64,000 nucleotides of DNA from Ruminococcus sp. (GCA_015066785.1 SVNT01000005.1:62001-126000), one strand, 5' to 3'. Shown: positions 32,839-42,631, numbered from the stretch's first letter. Translations and numbers: made by a program. Notes: generated by a model not told the origin, from the letters alone.

Positions 32839-33626
32839 CAATAGGTGGAATTTACGACGCAATGAACGAAATCGCTCCCTTCTGTGATATGGACAGAGGC
32901 GACAACTCGGGTCTTCTTGTGGGAAACCGTGAGGATACGGTGACGAAAGCACTCATTGCACTTGACATAACCAACGATGTTATAGACGAAGCCCGTGAAA
33001 TCGGGGCGGAGCTGATTATTTCGCATCACCCTGTATTCAATTTCAGGTACGAGGAATTTAATACGATTGGTATACAAACTCCTATATATAACCTTGCGTA
33101 TAACAAAATAGGCGCAATATGTTCGCATACAACGCTTGATGTCGCTGTCGGAGGGATAAATGATATTATCCTCGATATGCTCCGTGAGCCGTTTTCTCTC
33201 TGCGACGATGCGGAGATTTTCGAGCGTATAAACGACAGAGTGGGTTACGGAAAAATCGTTACGGTGGACAAGGATATAACTCCCGAAGAGATGGCAAAGA
33301 CGCTGAAAGAAATCTTCGGCTGTACGGTGGTAAAATACTGCAAGGGCAGAAAGAAGATAAAGCGTATGGCGTTCTGCTCGGGCGGGGGAGGGTCGCTCAC
33401 CCGTATGGCAATAGCAAAGGGTGCGGATGCGTACATCTGCGGTGATGTAAAGCACGACCAGTGGATTTCTGCGGTGAACAACGGGATTTCACTTTTCGAC
33501 TGCGGACATTACCACACCGAAGTAATAATGGTGAACTATCTTAAAAACAGACTTGCGGAAAAGATACAGGGCGTTGAATTCGTAGCGTCCCGAAAGGGCA
33601 CAGACCCCTGCTGTTACGAAGTATAA
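32835..33626 (+). CDS. Nif3-like dinuclear metal protein (YqfO family)
   Basis: A 263-residue member of the Nif3/NGG1p-interacting family (GTP cyclohydrolase 1 type 2-like). It has the metal ligands in ISHHPVFNF, HTTLDVAVGGIND and CGHYHTEV. This is the short form; the CutA-like insert of B. subtilis YqfO is missing. The biochemical role remains unsettled. It is coupled to trmK by an ATGA overlap. Confidence 0.9.
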   Translation: MTIGGIYDAMNEIAPFCDMDRGDNSGLLVGNREDTVTKALIALDITNDVIDEAREIGAELIISHHPVFNFRYEEFNTIGIQTPIYNLAYNKIGAICSHTTLDVAVGGINDIILDMLREPFSLCDDAEIFERINDRVGYGKIVTVDKDITPEEMAKTLKEIFGCTVVKYCKGRKKIKRMAFCSGGGGSLTRMAIAKGADAYICGDVKHDQWISAVNNGISLFDCGHYHTEVIMVNYLKNRLAEKIQGVEFVASRKGTDPCCYEV

Positions 33627-33653
33627 CATCCGCAGACTATATACGGAGGAAAT

Positions 33654-35399
33654 ATGGCGATTGACGGAGCGTTTCTGTACGCTATAAAAAACGAACTTTC
33701 ACAGCTCATCGGCGGACGTGTCGACAAGATTGCACAGCCCTCCAGGGAGGAGCTGATAATAACAATCCGTGCATCAGGCGGAAATAAAAAGGTGATTATG
33801 TCGGCGTCGGCGAACACGGCAAGGGTTCATCTGACGACGGCAACGGTCGAAAACCCGAAGGTTCCGCCGATGTTCTGCATGCTTATGCGCAAACACCTCG
33901 GAAGTGCAAAGTTGCTTGGTATACGGCAGGACGGACTTGAAAGAATACTTTACTTTGATTTTGAGGCGATGAACGAAATCGGCGATATGGTTACACTCAC
34001 GCTTGCGGTGGAGATAATGGGGCGTTATTCCAACATTATCCTCATGAATTCCGAGGGGAGAGTAATCGACTCGATAAAGCGTGTCGATGCCGAAATGTCA
34101 AGGGAAAGACTTATACTTCCGGGAATACGGTACGAATATCCACAGCGTGACGACAGAATATCAATCCTCACGGCGACGAAAGAGGAAATCCGTGAGAAGC
34201 TCTATTCCGTGCGCAACGACGACCTTGCAAAATGTCTTGTGAGAACTTTCGAAGGAATAGCGCCTCTCTTTGCGAGGGAGTGCGTATACAACTGCCACGA
34301 CGGAGATATTCTGCGTGACGATATGACCGACGGGATTTTCGACAGACTTGTGGAATATATCTTCACGGTCAGAGAAAAAATGCTCGGCGGGAAAAATGAT
34401 TTCACCGTGCTTATCGACAAGGATAATGCCCTCAAGGATTTCAGCTTTGCCGACATAAAACAGTACGGTGAGCTTATGACCGTAAGGCACTTTGAAACTG
34501 CAGGTGAAACTCTCGACTACTTCTATTCCGAGAGGGATAATTTCAGCCGTATGAAACAGCGCTCGGCGGATATGCTCAAGCTCCTTGCCAATACCTCGGA
34601 GAGAATTTCAAGAAAACTCGCAATACAGAAAAGCGAGCTTATGGAATGTGCAAAAAAAGACGAGCTGAAGATGAAGGGCGACCTTATCAATGCGAACATA
34701 TACCGCATAGAAAAGGGCGTTGAGAATATCGAGCTTGAAAACTACTACGACGACAACAAACCCGTGAAGATAAAGATGGACACGAGGCTTTCTCCGTCGC
34801 AGAATGCGCAGAAATATTACGCCGAATACCGCAAGGCTGTCACGGCGGAAAAGATGCTCTCCGACCTTATCAGCAAGGGCGAGCAGGAGCTTGTCTACAT
34901 CGACAGCGTTTTCGATGCGCTTACACGCTCCGTGACGGAGGCGGAAATCCTTGAACTCCGTGAGGAGCTTACGGAGCAGGGGTATATCCGTCGCAGAGGT
35001 GCAAAGCAGAAGTCGGGAAAATCACTTCCGCCACTTGAATTTACATCGAGTGACGGCTATCGTATTCTTGTCGGAAGAAACAACCGACAGAATGATACTT
35101 TAACTCTGAAAACCGCAGACAAGACGGATATATGGCTGCACACGAAGGATATTCCCGGGTCGCATGTGATTATTTTTACAGGCGGAACAATCCCTCCCGA
35201 CGAAACTATACGGGAGGCTGCGGTGCTTGCGGCATATCACAGCAAGGCGAAAACCTCGGCGCAGGTACCTGTCGATTATGTCGAGGTCAGATATGTCAAA
35301 AAGCCGTCAGGCTCAAAGCCGGGGATGGTAATCTTCACGAACAACAGGACACTTTATGTCACTCCCGACGGGGAGCTGGCGGAAAGGCTGAAGAAATGA
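33654..35399 (+). CDS. rqcH: Ribosome quality control factor RqcH (NFACT family)
   Basis: A 581-residue protein: NFACT-N domain (MAIDGAFLYAIKNELSQLIGGRVDKIAQPS, seen as FLYAIKNELSQLIGGRVDKI), central coiled coil (residues about 290-440) and C-terminal NFACT-R with TADKTDIWLHTKDIPGSHVII. RqcH binds obstructed 50S subunits with peptidyl-tRNA and adds alanine tails; it was earlier called fibronectin-binding protein A. The stop overlaps the glycosylase start (ATGA). CGGAGGAAAT precedes the ATG. Confidence 0.93.
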   Translation: MAIDGAFLYAIKNELSQLIGGRVDKIAQPSREELIITIRASGGNKKVIMSASANTARVHLTTATVENPKVPPMFCMLMRKHLGSAKLLGIRQDGLERILYFDFEAMNEIGDMVTLTLAVEIMGRYSNIILMNSEGRVIDSIKRVDAEMSRERLILPGIRYEYPQRDDRISILTATKEEIREKLYSVRNDDLAKCLVRTFEGIAPLFARECVYNCHDGDILRDDMTDGIFDRLVEYIFTVREKMLGGKNDFTVLIDKDNALKDFSFADIKQYGELMTVRHFETAGETLDYFYSERDNFSRMKQRSADMLKLLANTSERISRKLAIQKSELMECAKKDELKMKGDLINANIYRIEKGVENIELENYYDDNKPVKIKMDTRLSPSQNAQKYYAEYRKAVTAEKMLSDLISKGEQELVYIDSVFDALTRSVTEAEILELREELTEQGYIRRRGAKQKSGKSLPPLEFTSSDGYRILVGRNNRQNDTLTLKTADKTDIWLHTKDIPGSHVIIFTGGTIPPDETIREAAVLAAYHSKAKTSAQVPVDYVEVRYVKKPSGSKPGMVIFTNNRTLYVTPDGELAERLKK

Positions 35400-35902
35400 T
35401 ATTAGGGTATGATTTTTTTGACCGTGATGTGCTGGAGGTTGCTCCCGACCTTGTGGGGAAGATACTTGTGCGTCGCACGGAAAACGGCGAGGTGCGTGAG
35501 CGTATCGCCGAGACGGAGGCGTATCGTGGCGAGGAGGATACCGCCTGCCACGCAAGCAAGGGGCGTACTCAACGCACGGAGGTTATGTATCACGACAGCG
35601 GCACTGTATATGTCTATCTCTGTTACGGAATGCACTGGCTGATGAACATAGTCACGGGCGGAAAGGATAATCCGCAGGCGGTGCTTATACGGGCAGGCGT
35701 GGAATACAACGGCCCTGCAAAGCTGACAAAAAAACTCGGCGTGGACAAGGCGTTCAACGATGTGAGTATCGTCGGCAATGAGGAAATCTGCATTGAGGAC
35801 GACGGATACCGTCCGAAGATAAAAACGGACAAGCGTGTCGGCATAGACTACGCTACCGAAGAATACAGAAATAAAAAATGGAGATTTATAGCGGAGGGGT
35901 AA
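35396..35902 (+). CDS. 3-methyladenine DNA glycosylase (AAG/MPG family)
   Basis: A 168-residue alkyladenine glycosylase removing alkylated purines. Conserved sequence: DLVGKILVR, the catalytic ETEAYRGEEDTACHASKGRT, VYLCYGMHWLMNIVTG, and RVGIDYATEE with KWRF near the end. It is shorter than the usual 190-200 residues, with compact loops before the GIDYA block. The start ATG 35396 overlaps the rqcH stop. No independent promoter is visible. Confidence 0.88.
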   Translation: MILGYDFFDRDVLEVAPDLVGKILVRRTENGEVRERIAETEAYRGEEDTACHASKGRTQRTEVMYHDSGTVYVYLCYGMHWLMNIVTGGKDNPQAVLIRAGVEYNGPAKLTKKLGVDKAFNDVSIVGNEEICIEDDGYRPKIKTDKRVGIDYATEEYRNKKWRFIAEG

Positions 35903-35907
35903 GTAAA

Positions 35908-36990
35908 ATGAAAAATGCATTGATTAAAAAATCGTTATTGACGGTGCTTATAGGAGTGCTGGTGTGCGCAGGATTTCTGGCTGCGGCATTTTTATCGGAT
36001 GACGATATACGAGGATATATTTTCGCACCCGATTACGAAACTATGAGCGTTGAAAAAGCAGAGAAAATGGTCGTTGACGGAGAATATTTCTACGCCGATG
36101 ACCTTGTAAAGCTCGATATGTACTATGTAATGGATTATTTTGCGAACGACAGCTACGGGGTGTACTATTTTGTTCCCGTAAAGGAGAAGAACTATATGGC
36201 TGTGTATGTCGCAAACGAGTTTGTTCCGATGTTTGAAGAAATCTACGAGGCAACATGGTACACGGATGGCCCTATGCCCGACTGGGACGGCAGAAACTCA
36301 CGAGGCGGACTGTATCATCTCACGGAAGGCGAAATGCAGTCATTCCTCCATTTCTTTGAAGGCTACGAGGAATACTGGTTTGACGAGGGCGTAACGGACA
36401 TAACCCCGTACATTGAGCCTTATCTTTACTGCTATACACCGACATACAACTGGTACGACGACGGCGACAAGGCGTATGTTATCATTATTTCGGCTATCGG
36501 AATTATAGCCTTTATCCTTTCGGTTATTATGGCATTTACATACTTCCCGTCGTTCAGGAAAAAGCTCAGAAGAGAAGGTTACGACTTTGATGATGTCGAT
36601 GCTGATATTTCAAGCGCGGAGAAAATCGGCGGAGGGGCACTCCTCGGAAACCGTTACCTTACAATAGCGGGCAGCGACATCATGCGTGTGAACGAAATTG
36701 TGTGGATATTCAAGTACACCCACACCACACAGCACACATTGTACGGAATAATCAAGACGGGCAAGACCATTGAATACGGTGCGAAGATTGCCGACGCAAA
36801 CGGAAAGTTAATGCAGATTATGACGGGTGCAAGTGAAGAAAAGGCGCACGAGCTTATCGATACCATTGCAAGAAGAATGACGGACGGTTATGTCGGTTAT
36901 AACGAAGGCGTTGCGGCACAGTTTACACAGAACAGACAGCAGTTCCTTGAAAGTATAAGAGGACGTGGTGTAAGCCGTGTGGGCGAATAA
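35908..36990 (+). CDS. Membrane protein of unknown function
   Basis: A 360-residue protein with an N-terminal membrane helix (residues 10-30), an aromatic-rich, acidic extracytoplasmic domain of about 160 residues, a second helix (VIIISAIGIIAFILSVIMAFTYF region) and a C-terminal cytoplasmic domain of about 150 residues. The last contains a repeated beta pattern (NEIVWIFKYTHTTQHTLYGI). I cannot name the family with certainty. GGAGGGG precedes ATG 35908, five nt after the glycosylase stop, so it is part of the trmK-nif3-rqcH run. Confidence 0.65.
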   Translation: MKNALIKKSLLTVLIGVLVCAGFLAAAFLSDDDIRGYIFAPDYETMSVEKAEKMVVDGEYFYADDLVKLDMYYVMDYFANDSYGVYYFVPVKEKNYMAVYVANEFVPMFEEIYEATWYTDGPMPDWDGRNSRGGLYHLTEGEMQSFLHFFEGYEEYWFDEGVTDITPYIEPYLYCYTPTYNWYDDGDKAYVIIISAIGIIAFILSVIMAFTYFPSFRKKLRREGYDFDDVDADISSAEKIGGGALLGNRYLTIAGSDIMRVNEIVWIFKYTHTTQHTLYGIIKTGKTIEYGAKIADANGKLMQIMTGASEEKAHELIDTIARRMTDGYVGYNEGVAAQFTQNRQQFLESIRGRGVSRVGE

Positions 36991-36992
36991 TG

Positions 36993-37021
36993 TTGACAAT
37001 GCCCGAAAAATATGAGATAAT
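36993..37021 (+). promoter_or_regulatory. Promoter of valS
   Basis: TTGACA (36993-36998), 17-bp spacer, GATAAT (37016-37021). The leader is about 30 nt, so there is no room for a T-box. Confidence 0.8.
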
Positions 37022-37058
37022 ATAGGTTGGAATTTTATCAAGTAAGGAGATATGTTCA

Positions 37059-39677
37059 ATGAAAAGAGAACTTCCAAAGCTCTACGAACCAAATGACGTA
37101 GAGGACAAGATTTATAAATACTGGACGGACGGAGGGTACTTCAGGGCAGAGGTCGACAAGACCAAAAAGCCGTATACTATCGTAATTCCGCCCCCAAATA
37201 TAACAGGACAGCTTCACATGGGCCACGCACTCGACGAAACTCTTCAGGATATTCTCATCCGTTACAAGAGAATGTCGGGATATTCGGCACTCTGGCTTCC
37301 GGGAACAGACCACGCAGCTATTGCAACAGAGGCAAAGATTGTTGCCGCAATGGCTGAAGAAGGCCTCACCAAAGAAGGCATCGGCAGAGAGGCTTTTATG
37401 GAGCGTGCGTGGGCATGGAAGGAAAAGTTCGGCGGACGAATTGTTGAACAGCTCAAAAAGCTCGGCTCATCATGCGACTGGTCGAGAGAACGTTTCACAA
37501 TGGACGAAGGCTGTAACAAGGCTGTAAAGGAAGTTTTCGTAAACCTTTACAACAAGGGACTTATCTATCGTGGTGAAAGAATAATCAACTGGTGTCCTCA
37601 CTGTAAGACATCAATTTCCGACGCAGAGGTAAACTACGAGGACCAGGCAGGTCACTTCTGGCATCTCCGCTATCCTTTCAAGGACGGAAGCGGTTATCTT
37701 GAACTCGCTACAACCCGTCCCGAAACACTTCTCGGAGATACGGCGGTAGCGGTAAACCCCAACGATGAAAGATACAAGGATATGGTCGGCAAGACGCTCA
37801 TTCTTCCTCTCGTGGGAAGAGAAATCCCCGTTGTTGCAGACGACTATGTTGAAATGGATTTCGGTACGGGCGTAGTTAAGATTACTCCCGCACACGACCC
37901 CAACGACTTTGAAGTGGGTCTTCGTCACAACCTTGCAGTTATCAATGTAATGACAGACGACGCAAAGATTACAGCGGATTATCCGAAGTACGCAGGTATG
38001 GACAGATACGACGCAAGAAAGGCTATCGTCAAGGACCTCGAAGAAGGCGGATATCTCATCAAGGTTGAAGACCACGCTCACAATGTCGGCACCTGCTACC
38101 GTTGCTCAACAACGGTAGAGCCCAAGGTTTCGACACAGTGGTTCGTGAAGATGGAAGAACTCGCAAAGCCCGCTATCGAAGCAGTAAGAAGCGGCGAAAC
38201 AAAGTTCGTTCCCGAAAGATTTGACAAGACATATTATCACTGGCTCGAAAACATCCGTGACTGGTGTATTTCCCGTCAGGTATGGTGGGGACATCAGATT
38301 CCCGCATACTACTGCGACGCCTGCGGCGAAATGGTAGTATCCAAAGAACATGTTGACACTTGTCCTAAGTGTGGCGCAAAGATGCGTCAGGACGAGGATA
38401 CCCTCGACACATGGTTCTCATCGGCACTCTGGCCGTTCTCAACACTCGGCTGGCCCGAAAAGACGGAAGACCTTGACTATTTCTATCCCACATCGACACT
38501 CGTTACTGGATACGACATCATCTTCTTCTGGGTAATCAGAATGATGTTCTCGGGTATCGAGCATACAGGAAAGGCTCCGTTCAGCACAGTTCTCATTCAC
38601 GGTCTTGTGCGTGACTCGCAGGGAAGAAAGATGTCAAAGTCCCTCGGCAACGGTATCGACCCGCTGGAAGTTATCGACCAGTACGGTGCCGACGCACTCC
38701 GTTTCATGCTTGCGACAGGTAACGCTCCCGGAAATGATATGCGTTTTATGGAGGAAAAGGTGAAGTCTGCAAGAGGCTTCGCAAACAAGCTCTGGAACGC
38801 ATCGAGATTTATAATGATGAATCTCCCCGAAGGCTTTGTGGCTGACGGAATTCCCGCAAACCTCAACATTGAGGACAAGTGGGTAATCAGCAGATTCAAC
38901 ACGCTTGCAAAGGAAGTAAACGCAAACCTTGAAGCGTTTGAAATCGGCGTTGCTGTACAGAAGATATACGATTTCATCTGGGATATCTACTGCGACTGGT
39001 ACATCGAGCTTGCAAAGCCGAGAATCCAGGCTGGCGGAGATACTGCTGAAACAGCGCAGAAGGTTCTCGTATGGGTAATGAAGGGTATGCTCAAGATTCT
39101 TCATCCGTTCATGCCGTTCATAACAGAAGAAATCTGGCAGGTACTCTGCGAAGGCGAAGGACCTATCATGCTCGCAGACTTCCCTGTATACGACGAAAAA
39201 CTCTCGTTTGCGGCTGAAGAGGCTGATTTCGGAAAGATTATCGACGCTATCAAGGCAATAAGAAACCGCCGTGCAGAGATGAATGTTCCTCCGTCGGTGA
39301 AGGCTAATCTTTTCGTTGAAACAGCAGAAAAGTCAGTGTTCGAAAGCGGTGAGATGTTCCTCAAGCGTCTCGGATACGCAAGCGAAATCACAATCGGCGA
39401 AAAGTTTGATATGCCCGACGCAGTAACCTGCGTTACAGACTCAGCAAGAATATTCATCCCTCTGTCAGACCTTGTCGACAAGGAAAAGGAGCTTGCACGA
39501 CTCAACAAGGAAAAGGCAAGCGTTCAGAAGGATATAGATTTCTCAAGCGGAAAGCTCAACAATGCAGGATTTATTGCAAAGGCTCCCGCACAGCAGGTTG
39601 AGGCTGAAAAGGCAAAGCTTGCAAAGGCACAGGAAAAAATGGCTAAGATTGAGCAGTCGATAGCGGCGCTCAGCTAA
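37059..39677 (+). CDS. valS: Valine-tRNA ligase
   Basis: An 872-residue class I synthetase. HIGH is HMGH at 53-56 (ITGQLHMGHAL), and KMSKS is present as GRKMSKSLGNG; the editing domain has TTRPETLLGDTAVAV. Zinc-type clusters are visible as NWCPHCKT and YYCDACGE...CPKCG. The C-terminus forms the tRNA-binding coiled coil (KEKELARLNKEKASVQ). GTAAGGAGATATG precedes the start. folC follows after 20 nt, a pairing common in Firmicutes. Confidence 0.96.
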   Translation: MKRELPKLYEPNDVEDKIYKYWTDGGYFRAEVDKTKKPYTIVIPPPNITGQLHMGHALDETLQDILIRYKRMSGYSALWLPGTDHAAIATEAKIVAAMAEEGLTKEGIGREAFMERAWAWKEKFGGRIVEQLKKLGSSCDWSRERFTMDEGCNKAVKEVFVNLYNKGLIYRGERIINWCPHCKTSISDAEVNYEDQAGHFWHLRYPFKDGSGYLELATTRPETLLGDTAVAVNPNDERYKDMVGKTLILPLVGREIPVVADDYVEMDFGTGVVKITPAHDPNDFEVGLRHNLAVINVMTDDAKITADYPKYAGMDRYDARKAIVKDLEEGGYLIKVEDHAHNVGTCYRCSTTVEPKVSTQWFVKMEELAKPAIEAVRSGETKFVPERFDKTYYHWLENIRDWCISRQVWWGHQIPAYYCDACGEMVVSKEHVDTCPKCGAKMRQDEDTLDTWFSSALWPFSTLGWPEKTEDLDYFYPTSTLVTGYDIIFFWVIRMMFSGIEHTGKAPFSTVLIHGLVRDSQGRKMSKSLGNGIDPLEVIDQYGADALRFMLATGNAPGNDMRFMEEKVKSARGFANKLWNASRFIMMNLPEGFVADGIPANLNIEDKWVISRFNTLAKEVNANLEAFEIGVAVQKIYDFIWDIYCDWYIELAKPRIQAGGDTAETAQKVLVWVMKGMLKILHPFMPFITEEIWQVLCEGEGPIMLADFPVYDEKLSFAAEEADFGKIIDAIKAIRNRRAEMNVPPSVKANLFVETAEKSVFESGEMFLKRLGYASEITIGEKFDMPDAVTCVTDSARIFIPLSDLVDKEKELARLNKEKASVQKDIDFSSGKLNNAGFIAKAPAQQVEAEKAKLAKAQEKMAKIEQSIAALS

Positions 39678-39697
39678 CAAAAAAGAGGTGGCAGAGA

Positions 39698-40921
39698 GTG
39701 ACATTCGAAAATGCGATGGGGTTCATCAACAGCTTTACAAAGTCAGGTGCGCCCGTTGAAGATTTATCAAGGTTCAGGGAGCTTATGAACAAGCTCGGAA
39801 ACCCTCAGGAAAGTCTTAAATGCATACACATCGCAGGGACTAACGGAAAAGGCTCTACTGCCCGTTACCTCTCTGAAATCCTCTGCATTGCAGGGTATAA
39901 AGTCGGGGAGTTCACCTCGCCCTACATCATCGAATACACCGACAGAATACGCATAAACGGGAAGAACATTCCCTATGACAGACTTGCGCAGATATGCGAA
40001 ATTGTCATGGACGCTGTCGGCAACGAAAAAGGCTACTCGCAGTTTGAAATAACCAACGCCATTGCGTTTGAATATTTCTTTGAAGAAAAATGCGACATCG
40101 TCTGCCTTGAAGCAGGCGTGGGAGGGTTACTCGACTCCACGAACATAATCGAAAAGCCGATGGTATCGGTGATTACATCCGTTGCGATGGACCACACCGA
40201 TGTCCTCGGGGAAACGATACAGGAAATTGCGGCGCAGAAAGCAGGCATTATCAAGGAAGATTGTCCCGTAGTGCTTTCGCCCTTGTGCCCGACGCCTGCC
40301 CGTGACGTCGTGAGAAGAACCGCCGCCGAAAAGAATGCGGAGTTTATAATTCCCGACATAAGCAACCTTGTAATCCACGATACAAGTCTGTGGGGAAACA
40401 AATTCTCATATTTCAAGAAAGAATATTTCACCAAGATGGTCGGTCGCCATCAGATTGTCAATGCACTCAACACCATTGAGGCGCTTGAGCAGGTTAAAAA
40501 GCACGGCTTTACAATAATGTCGGAGCATACAAAAAAAGGACTGAAACAGGCAGTTCTCCCCGCAAGAGTGGAGATAATGAATCTCGACCCGCTGTTTATG
40601 ATTGACGGGGCGCACAACCCCGAATCCATGCAGGCACTTGCGGATGTGATAAAGCGCTTCCCGAAAAAGCCGATATTGTGCGTCGGTATGCTGAGAAACA
40701 AGGATATCGCAAGGTCGGCACAGATAGTTGCCCCGTATGTCAAGGCTATTGTCGGTGCGTCGGATTTCCATCCGAACGCTGTTGCAGGCGCTGAAATCGA
40801 GGCGATTTTCAGAAAAGCAGGCTGCCAGATTACAGACCTTTCAAAAGTCGGTAAGGATGACATCGTGATTTTCTGCGGCTCACTCTATCTTGCAGAAAAA
40901 ATACGCAAGGAATTTCAGTAA
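39698..40921 (+). CDS. folC: Folylpolyglutamate synthase / dihydrofolate synthase FolC
   Basis: A 407-residue Mur-ligase-like enzyme: P-loop HIAGTNGKGSTARYL, then FTSPYIIEYTDRIRINGK, EAGVGGLLDSTN, VAMDHTDVLG and FMIDGAHNPESMQAL. It adds glutamate to folates. The start is GTG 39698, supported by AAAGAGGTGG and by the conserved N-terminal MTFENAMGFI. It is transcribed with valS and ends 6 nt before the composite palindrome. Confidence 0.93.
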   Translation: MTFENAMGFINSFTKSGAPVEDLSRFRELMNKLGNPQESLKCIHIAGTNGKGSTARYLSEILCIAGYKVGEFTSPYIIEYTDRIRINGKNIPYDRLAQICEIVMDAVGNEKGYSQFEITNAIAFEYFFEEKCDIVCLEAGVGGLLDSTNIIEKPMVSVITSVAMDHTDVLGETIQEIAAQKAGIIKEDCPVVLSPLCPTPARDVVRRTAAEKNAEFIIPDISNLVIHDTSLWGNKFSYFKKEYFTKMVGRHQIVNALNTIEALEQVKKHGFTIMSEHTKKGLKQAVLPARVEIMNLDPLFMIDGAHNPESMQALADVIKRFPKKPILCVGMLRNKDIARSAQIVAPYVKAIVGASDFHPNAVAGAEIEAIFRKAGCQITDLSKVGKDDIVIFCGSLYLAEKIRKEFQ

Positions 40922-40926
40922 ATCAT

Positions 40927-41197
40927 GCAAAGAATATCGGGGTTAGGGATAATACCCGTATAAAAGTTTATGTGTACTGTTGAGGAAAACCCTTTTGAAA
41001 AAGGTTTTTCCTCAAACTCCTTTCCTAAAACTTTAAATTCAAAAACACTCCCTCAGGGTATATACCCTGAGGGAGTGTTTTTAGCTTAAAAGTCTTTGAA
41101 GGGGAGTACGAGGGGAACCTTTCTTCAGAAAGATTCCCCTCGATAATACATATAAGACTTCTGTACAGACATCGTCCTCAATCCCGATATTCTTTGC
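40927..41197. repeat. Composite intergenic palindrome, copy B
   Basis: A 271-bp element filling the gap between convergent folC and sigF. Outer arms GCAAAGAATATCGGG (40927-40941) and its exact complement (41183-41197) continue as about 30 bp of imperfect complementarity. Inside lie a hairpin starting GAGGAAAACCC near 40982, a central 12-bp stem starting ACTCCCTCAGGG near 41046, and a hairpin starting CGAGGGGAACC near 41109. It is inverted relative to copy C (55667-55940). The central stem with T-runs on both sides should terminate both genes. Confidence 0.85.
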
Positions 41198-41198
41198 T

Positions 41199-41858
41199 TT
41201 ATTTCAGCAGTTCTTCACGCATTGAGAGCAGGATTTTCTTTTCACGGCGTGACACCTGAACCTGCGTCATTCCGAGGATACCGGCAGTATCCGACTGCGT
41301 ACGGTTTTCGAAGTAGCGCAGGTATATCAGGCGGCGGTCGTTGCTTTCGAGCGTATTGATAACCTGCCGCAGAGATATAATGTCCCCGATTTTTTCGTCG
41401 GGTGCGTCAACAGGAATATCAATCTGCCCGTCGGCGTCCTCGTAGGTTTCTGTCAGAGAAACGGGAGCTATTGACGCTGAAATTGCTTCGGTTATGTTTT
41501 CGGGGGACACTCCGAGGATTTCGGCAAGCTCCGAAACGGTAGCCTCTCTTCCGTGCTTTTTGAAGAAATCGTCACGTACACGCACGGTTTTCAGCGAGAG
41601 TTCCTTTAACCCACGGCTGACCTTTATTGCTCCGCCGTCACGGAAAAGCCGCTTGATTTCGCCGAGAATTACAGGTACGGCATAGGTGGAAAACCTGACC
41701 CCACGGGAATCGTCAAATGCCTTTGCCGCTTTCAGCAGACCTATGCAGCCTGCGGAGTACAGGTCGTCGTATTCAATTCCTTTTCCACGGAATCTGTTTG
41801 CACACAGACGCACAAGTCCGAGATTTTCTTCGATGAAGGCAGAGTTGTGGGTGTTCAT
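41199..41858 (-). CDS. sigF: Forespore sigma factor SigF
   Basis: A 219-residue sigma-70 factor: region 2 with YDDLYSAGCIGLLKAAKAFDD and FSTYAVPVILGEIKR, a region 3 block, and region 4 HTH (TAGILGMTQVQVSRREKKIL). Sequence alone fits sigma-F or sigma-G, but its place at the end of a spoIIAA-spoIIAB-sigma operon identifies sigma-F. It directs early forespore transcription and is held inactive by SpoIIAB. GGGAAGTGACG gives the SD. Confidence 0.93.
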   Translation of the reverse strand: MNTHNSAFIEENLGLVRLCANRFRGKGIEYDDLYSAGCIGLLKAAKAFDDSRGVRFSTYAVPVILGEIKRLFRDGGAIKVSRGLKELSLKTVRVRDDFFKKHGREATVSELAEILGVSPENITEAISASIAPVSLTETYEDADGQIDIPVDAPDEKIGDIISLRQVINTLESNDRRLIYLRYFENRTQSDTAGILGMTQVQVSRREKKILLSMREELLK

Positions 41859-41886
41859 ATCGTCACTTCCCTTGAAATAATATGTA

Positions 41887-42318
41887 CTATCTGCCTTCGA
41901 TTTTCTTGCGCATTGTGATTGTCGTGCCGACGCCGACCTTACTGCGTACAGCGAGCCTGTCCATAAAGCTCTCCATTACGGCAAAACCGAGACCCGCACG
42001 GTCTTCGTCGGGAGCGGTGGTGTACATAGGCTCCATAGCTTTTTCGATATTTTCGATGCCGCAGCCTTTGTCACGGATTTTTATCCACAGCTCTCCGCCT
42101 TCAAGAATTCTTGCGGTGATTTCGATTGTCCCGTCCCTGTCACGATAGGCGTGGACAATGCAGTTGGTGACAGCCTCCGATACTGCTGTTTTTATGTCGG
42201 AAAGCTCGTCTATGCGAGGGTCGAGCTGTGCGACAAAGGAAGAAACGGCACTTCGTGAAAAAGCCTCGTTTGCCGAATGTGCCGGGAATGTCAGTTTCAT
42301 TTCGTTGAGAGTTTTCAT
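41887..42318 (-). CDS. spoIIAB: Anti-sigma-F factor and kinase SpoIIAB
   Basis: A 143-residue GHKL-fold kinase. The N box is AVSEAVTNCIVHAYRD, and the G boxes appear as IRDKGCGIENI and GLGFAVMESFMD. It binds sigma-F and phosphorylates SpoIIAA. It is the middle gene of the operon, 4 nt after spoIIAA and 28 nt before sigF. AAGGATAACG precedes the ATG. Confidence 0.94.
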   Translation of the reverse strand: MKTLNEMKLTFPAHSANEAFSRSAVSSFVAQLDPRIDELSDIKTAVSEAVTNCIVHAYRDRDGTIEITARILEGGELWIKIRDKGCGIENIEKAMEPMYTTAPDEDRAGLGFAVMESFMDRLAVRSKVGVGTTITMRKKIEGR

Positions 42319-42322
42319 ATCG

Positions 42323-42631
42323 TTATCCTTTCAGCGTTGCTATCTTGTCAATTCCCGAAAGACGCATCACTCTTTTTATTGCGGCAGGCGGATTCTGTAC
42401 AATCACCTTGCCGTTGTAACCCTTTATCAGTCGGTAACGCCCCATGACAAGACCTATCCCCGAGCTGTCCATAAAGGTGACATCGGAAAAATCAAGGGTA
42501 AGAAGATTTGCGGCGTTTTTCTCAATTTCGCTGTCGATTACCTTTCGTATTGCGGCGGCGGAATGGTGGTCAATTTCACCCGATATATATGCGATGACGG
42601 ATTTTCCGTCTGTTTCTGTCCGTACAGCCAT
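42323..42631 (-). CDS. spoIIAA: Anti-anti-sigma factor SpoIIAA
   Basis: A 102-residue STAS-domain protein with the phosphorylation site in FMDSSGIGLVMGRY (second Ser of the pair). The unphosphorylated form displaces sigma-F from SpoIIAB. The start is ATG 42631 behind GGAGGTTTTTT. The upstream 120 bp should hold a sigma-H promoter, but I could not find a convincing one. Confidence 0.93.
   Translation of the reverse strand: MAVRTETDGKSVIAYISGEIDHHSAAAIRKVIDSEIEKNAANLLTLDFSDVTFMDSSGIGLVMGRYRLIKGYNGKVIVQNPPAAIKRVMRLSGIDKIATLKG

Noticed and set aside
37022-37058. T-box riboswitch before valS
   Set aside because: Only about 30 nt separate the promoter from the start codon, too short for a T-box.
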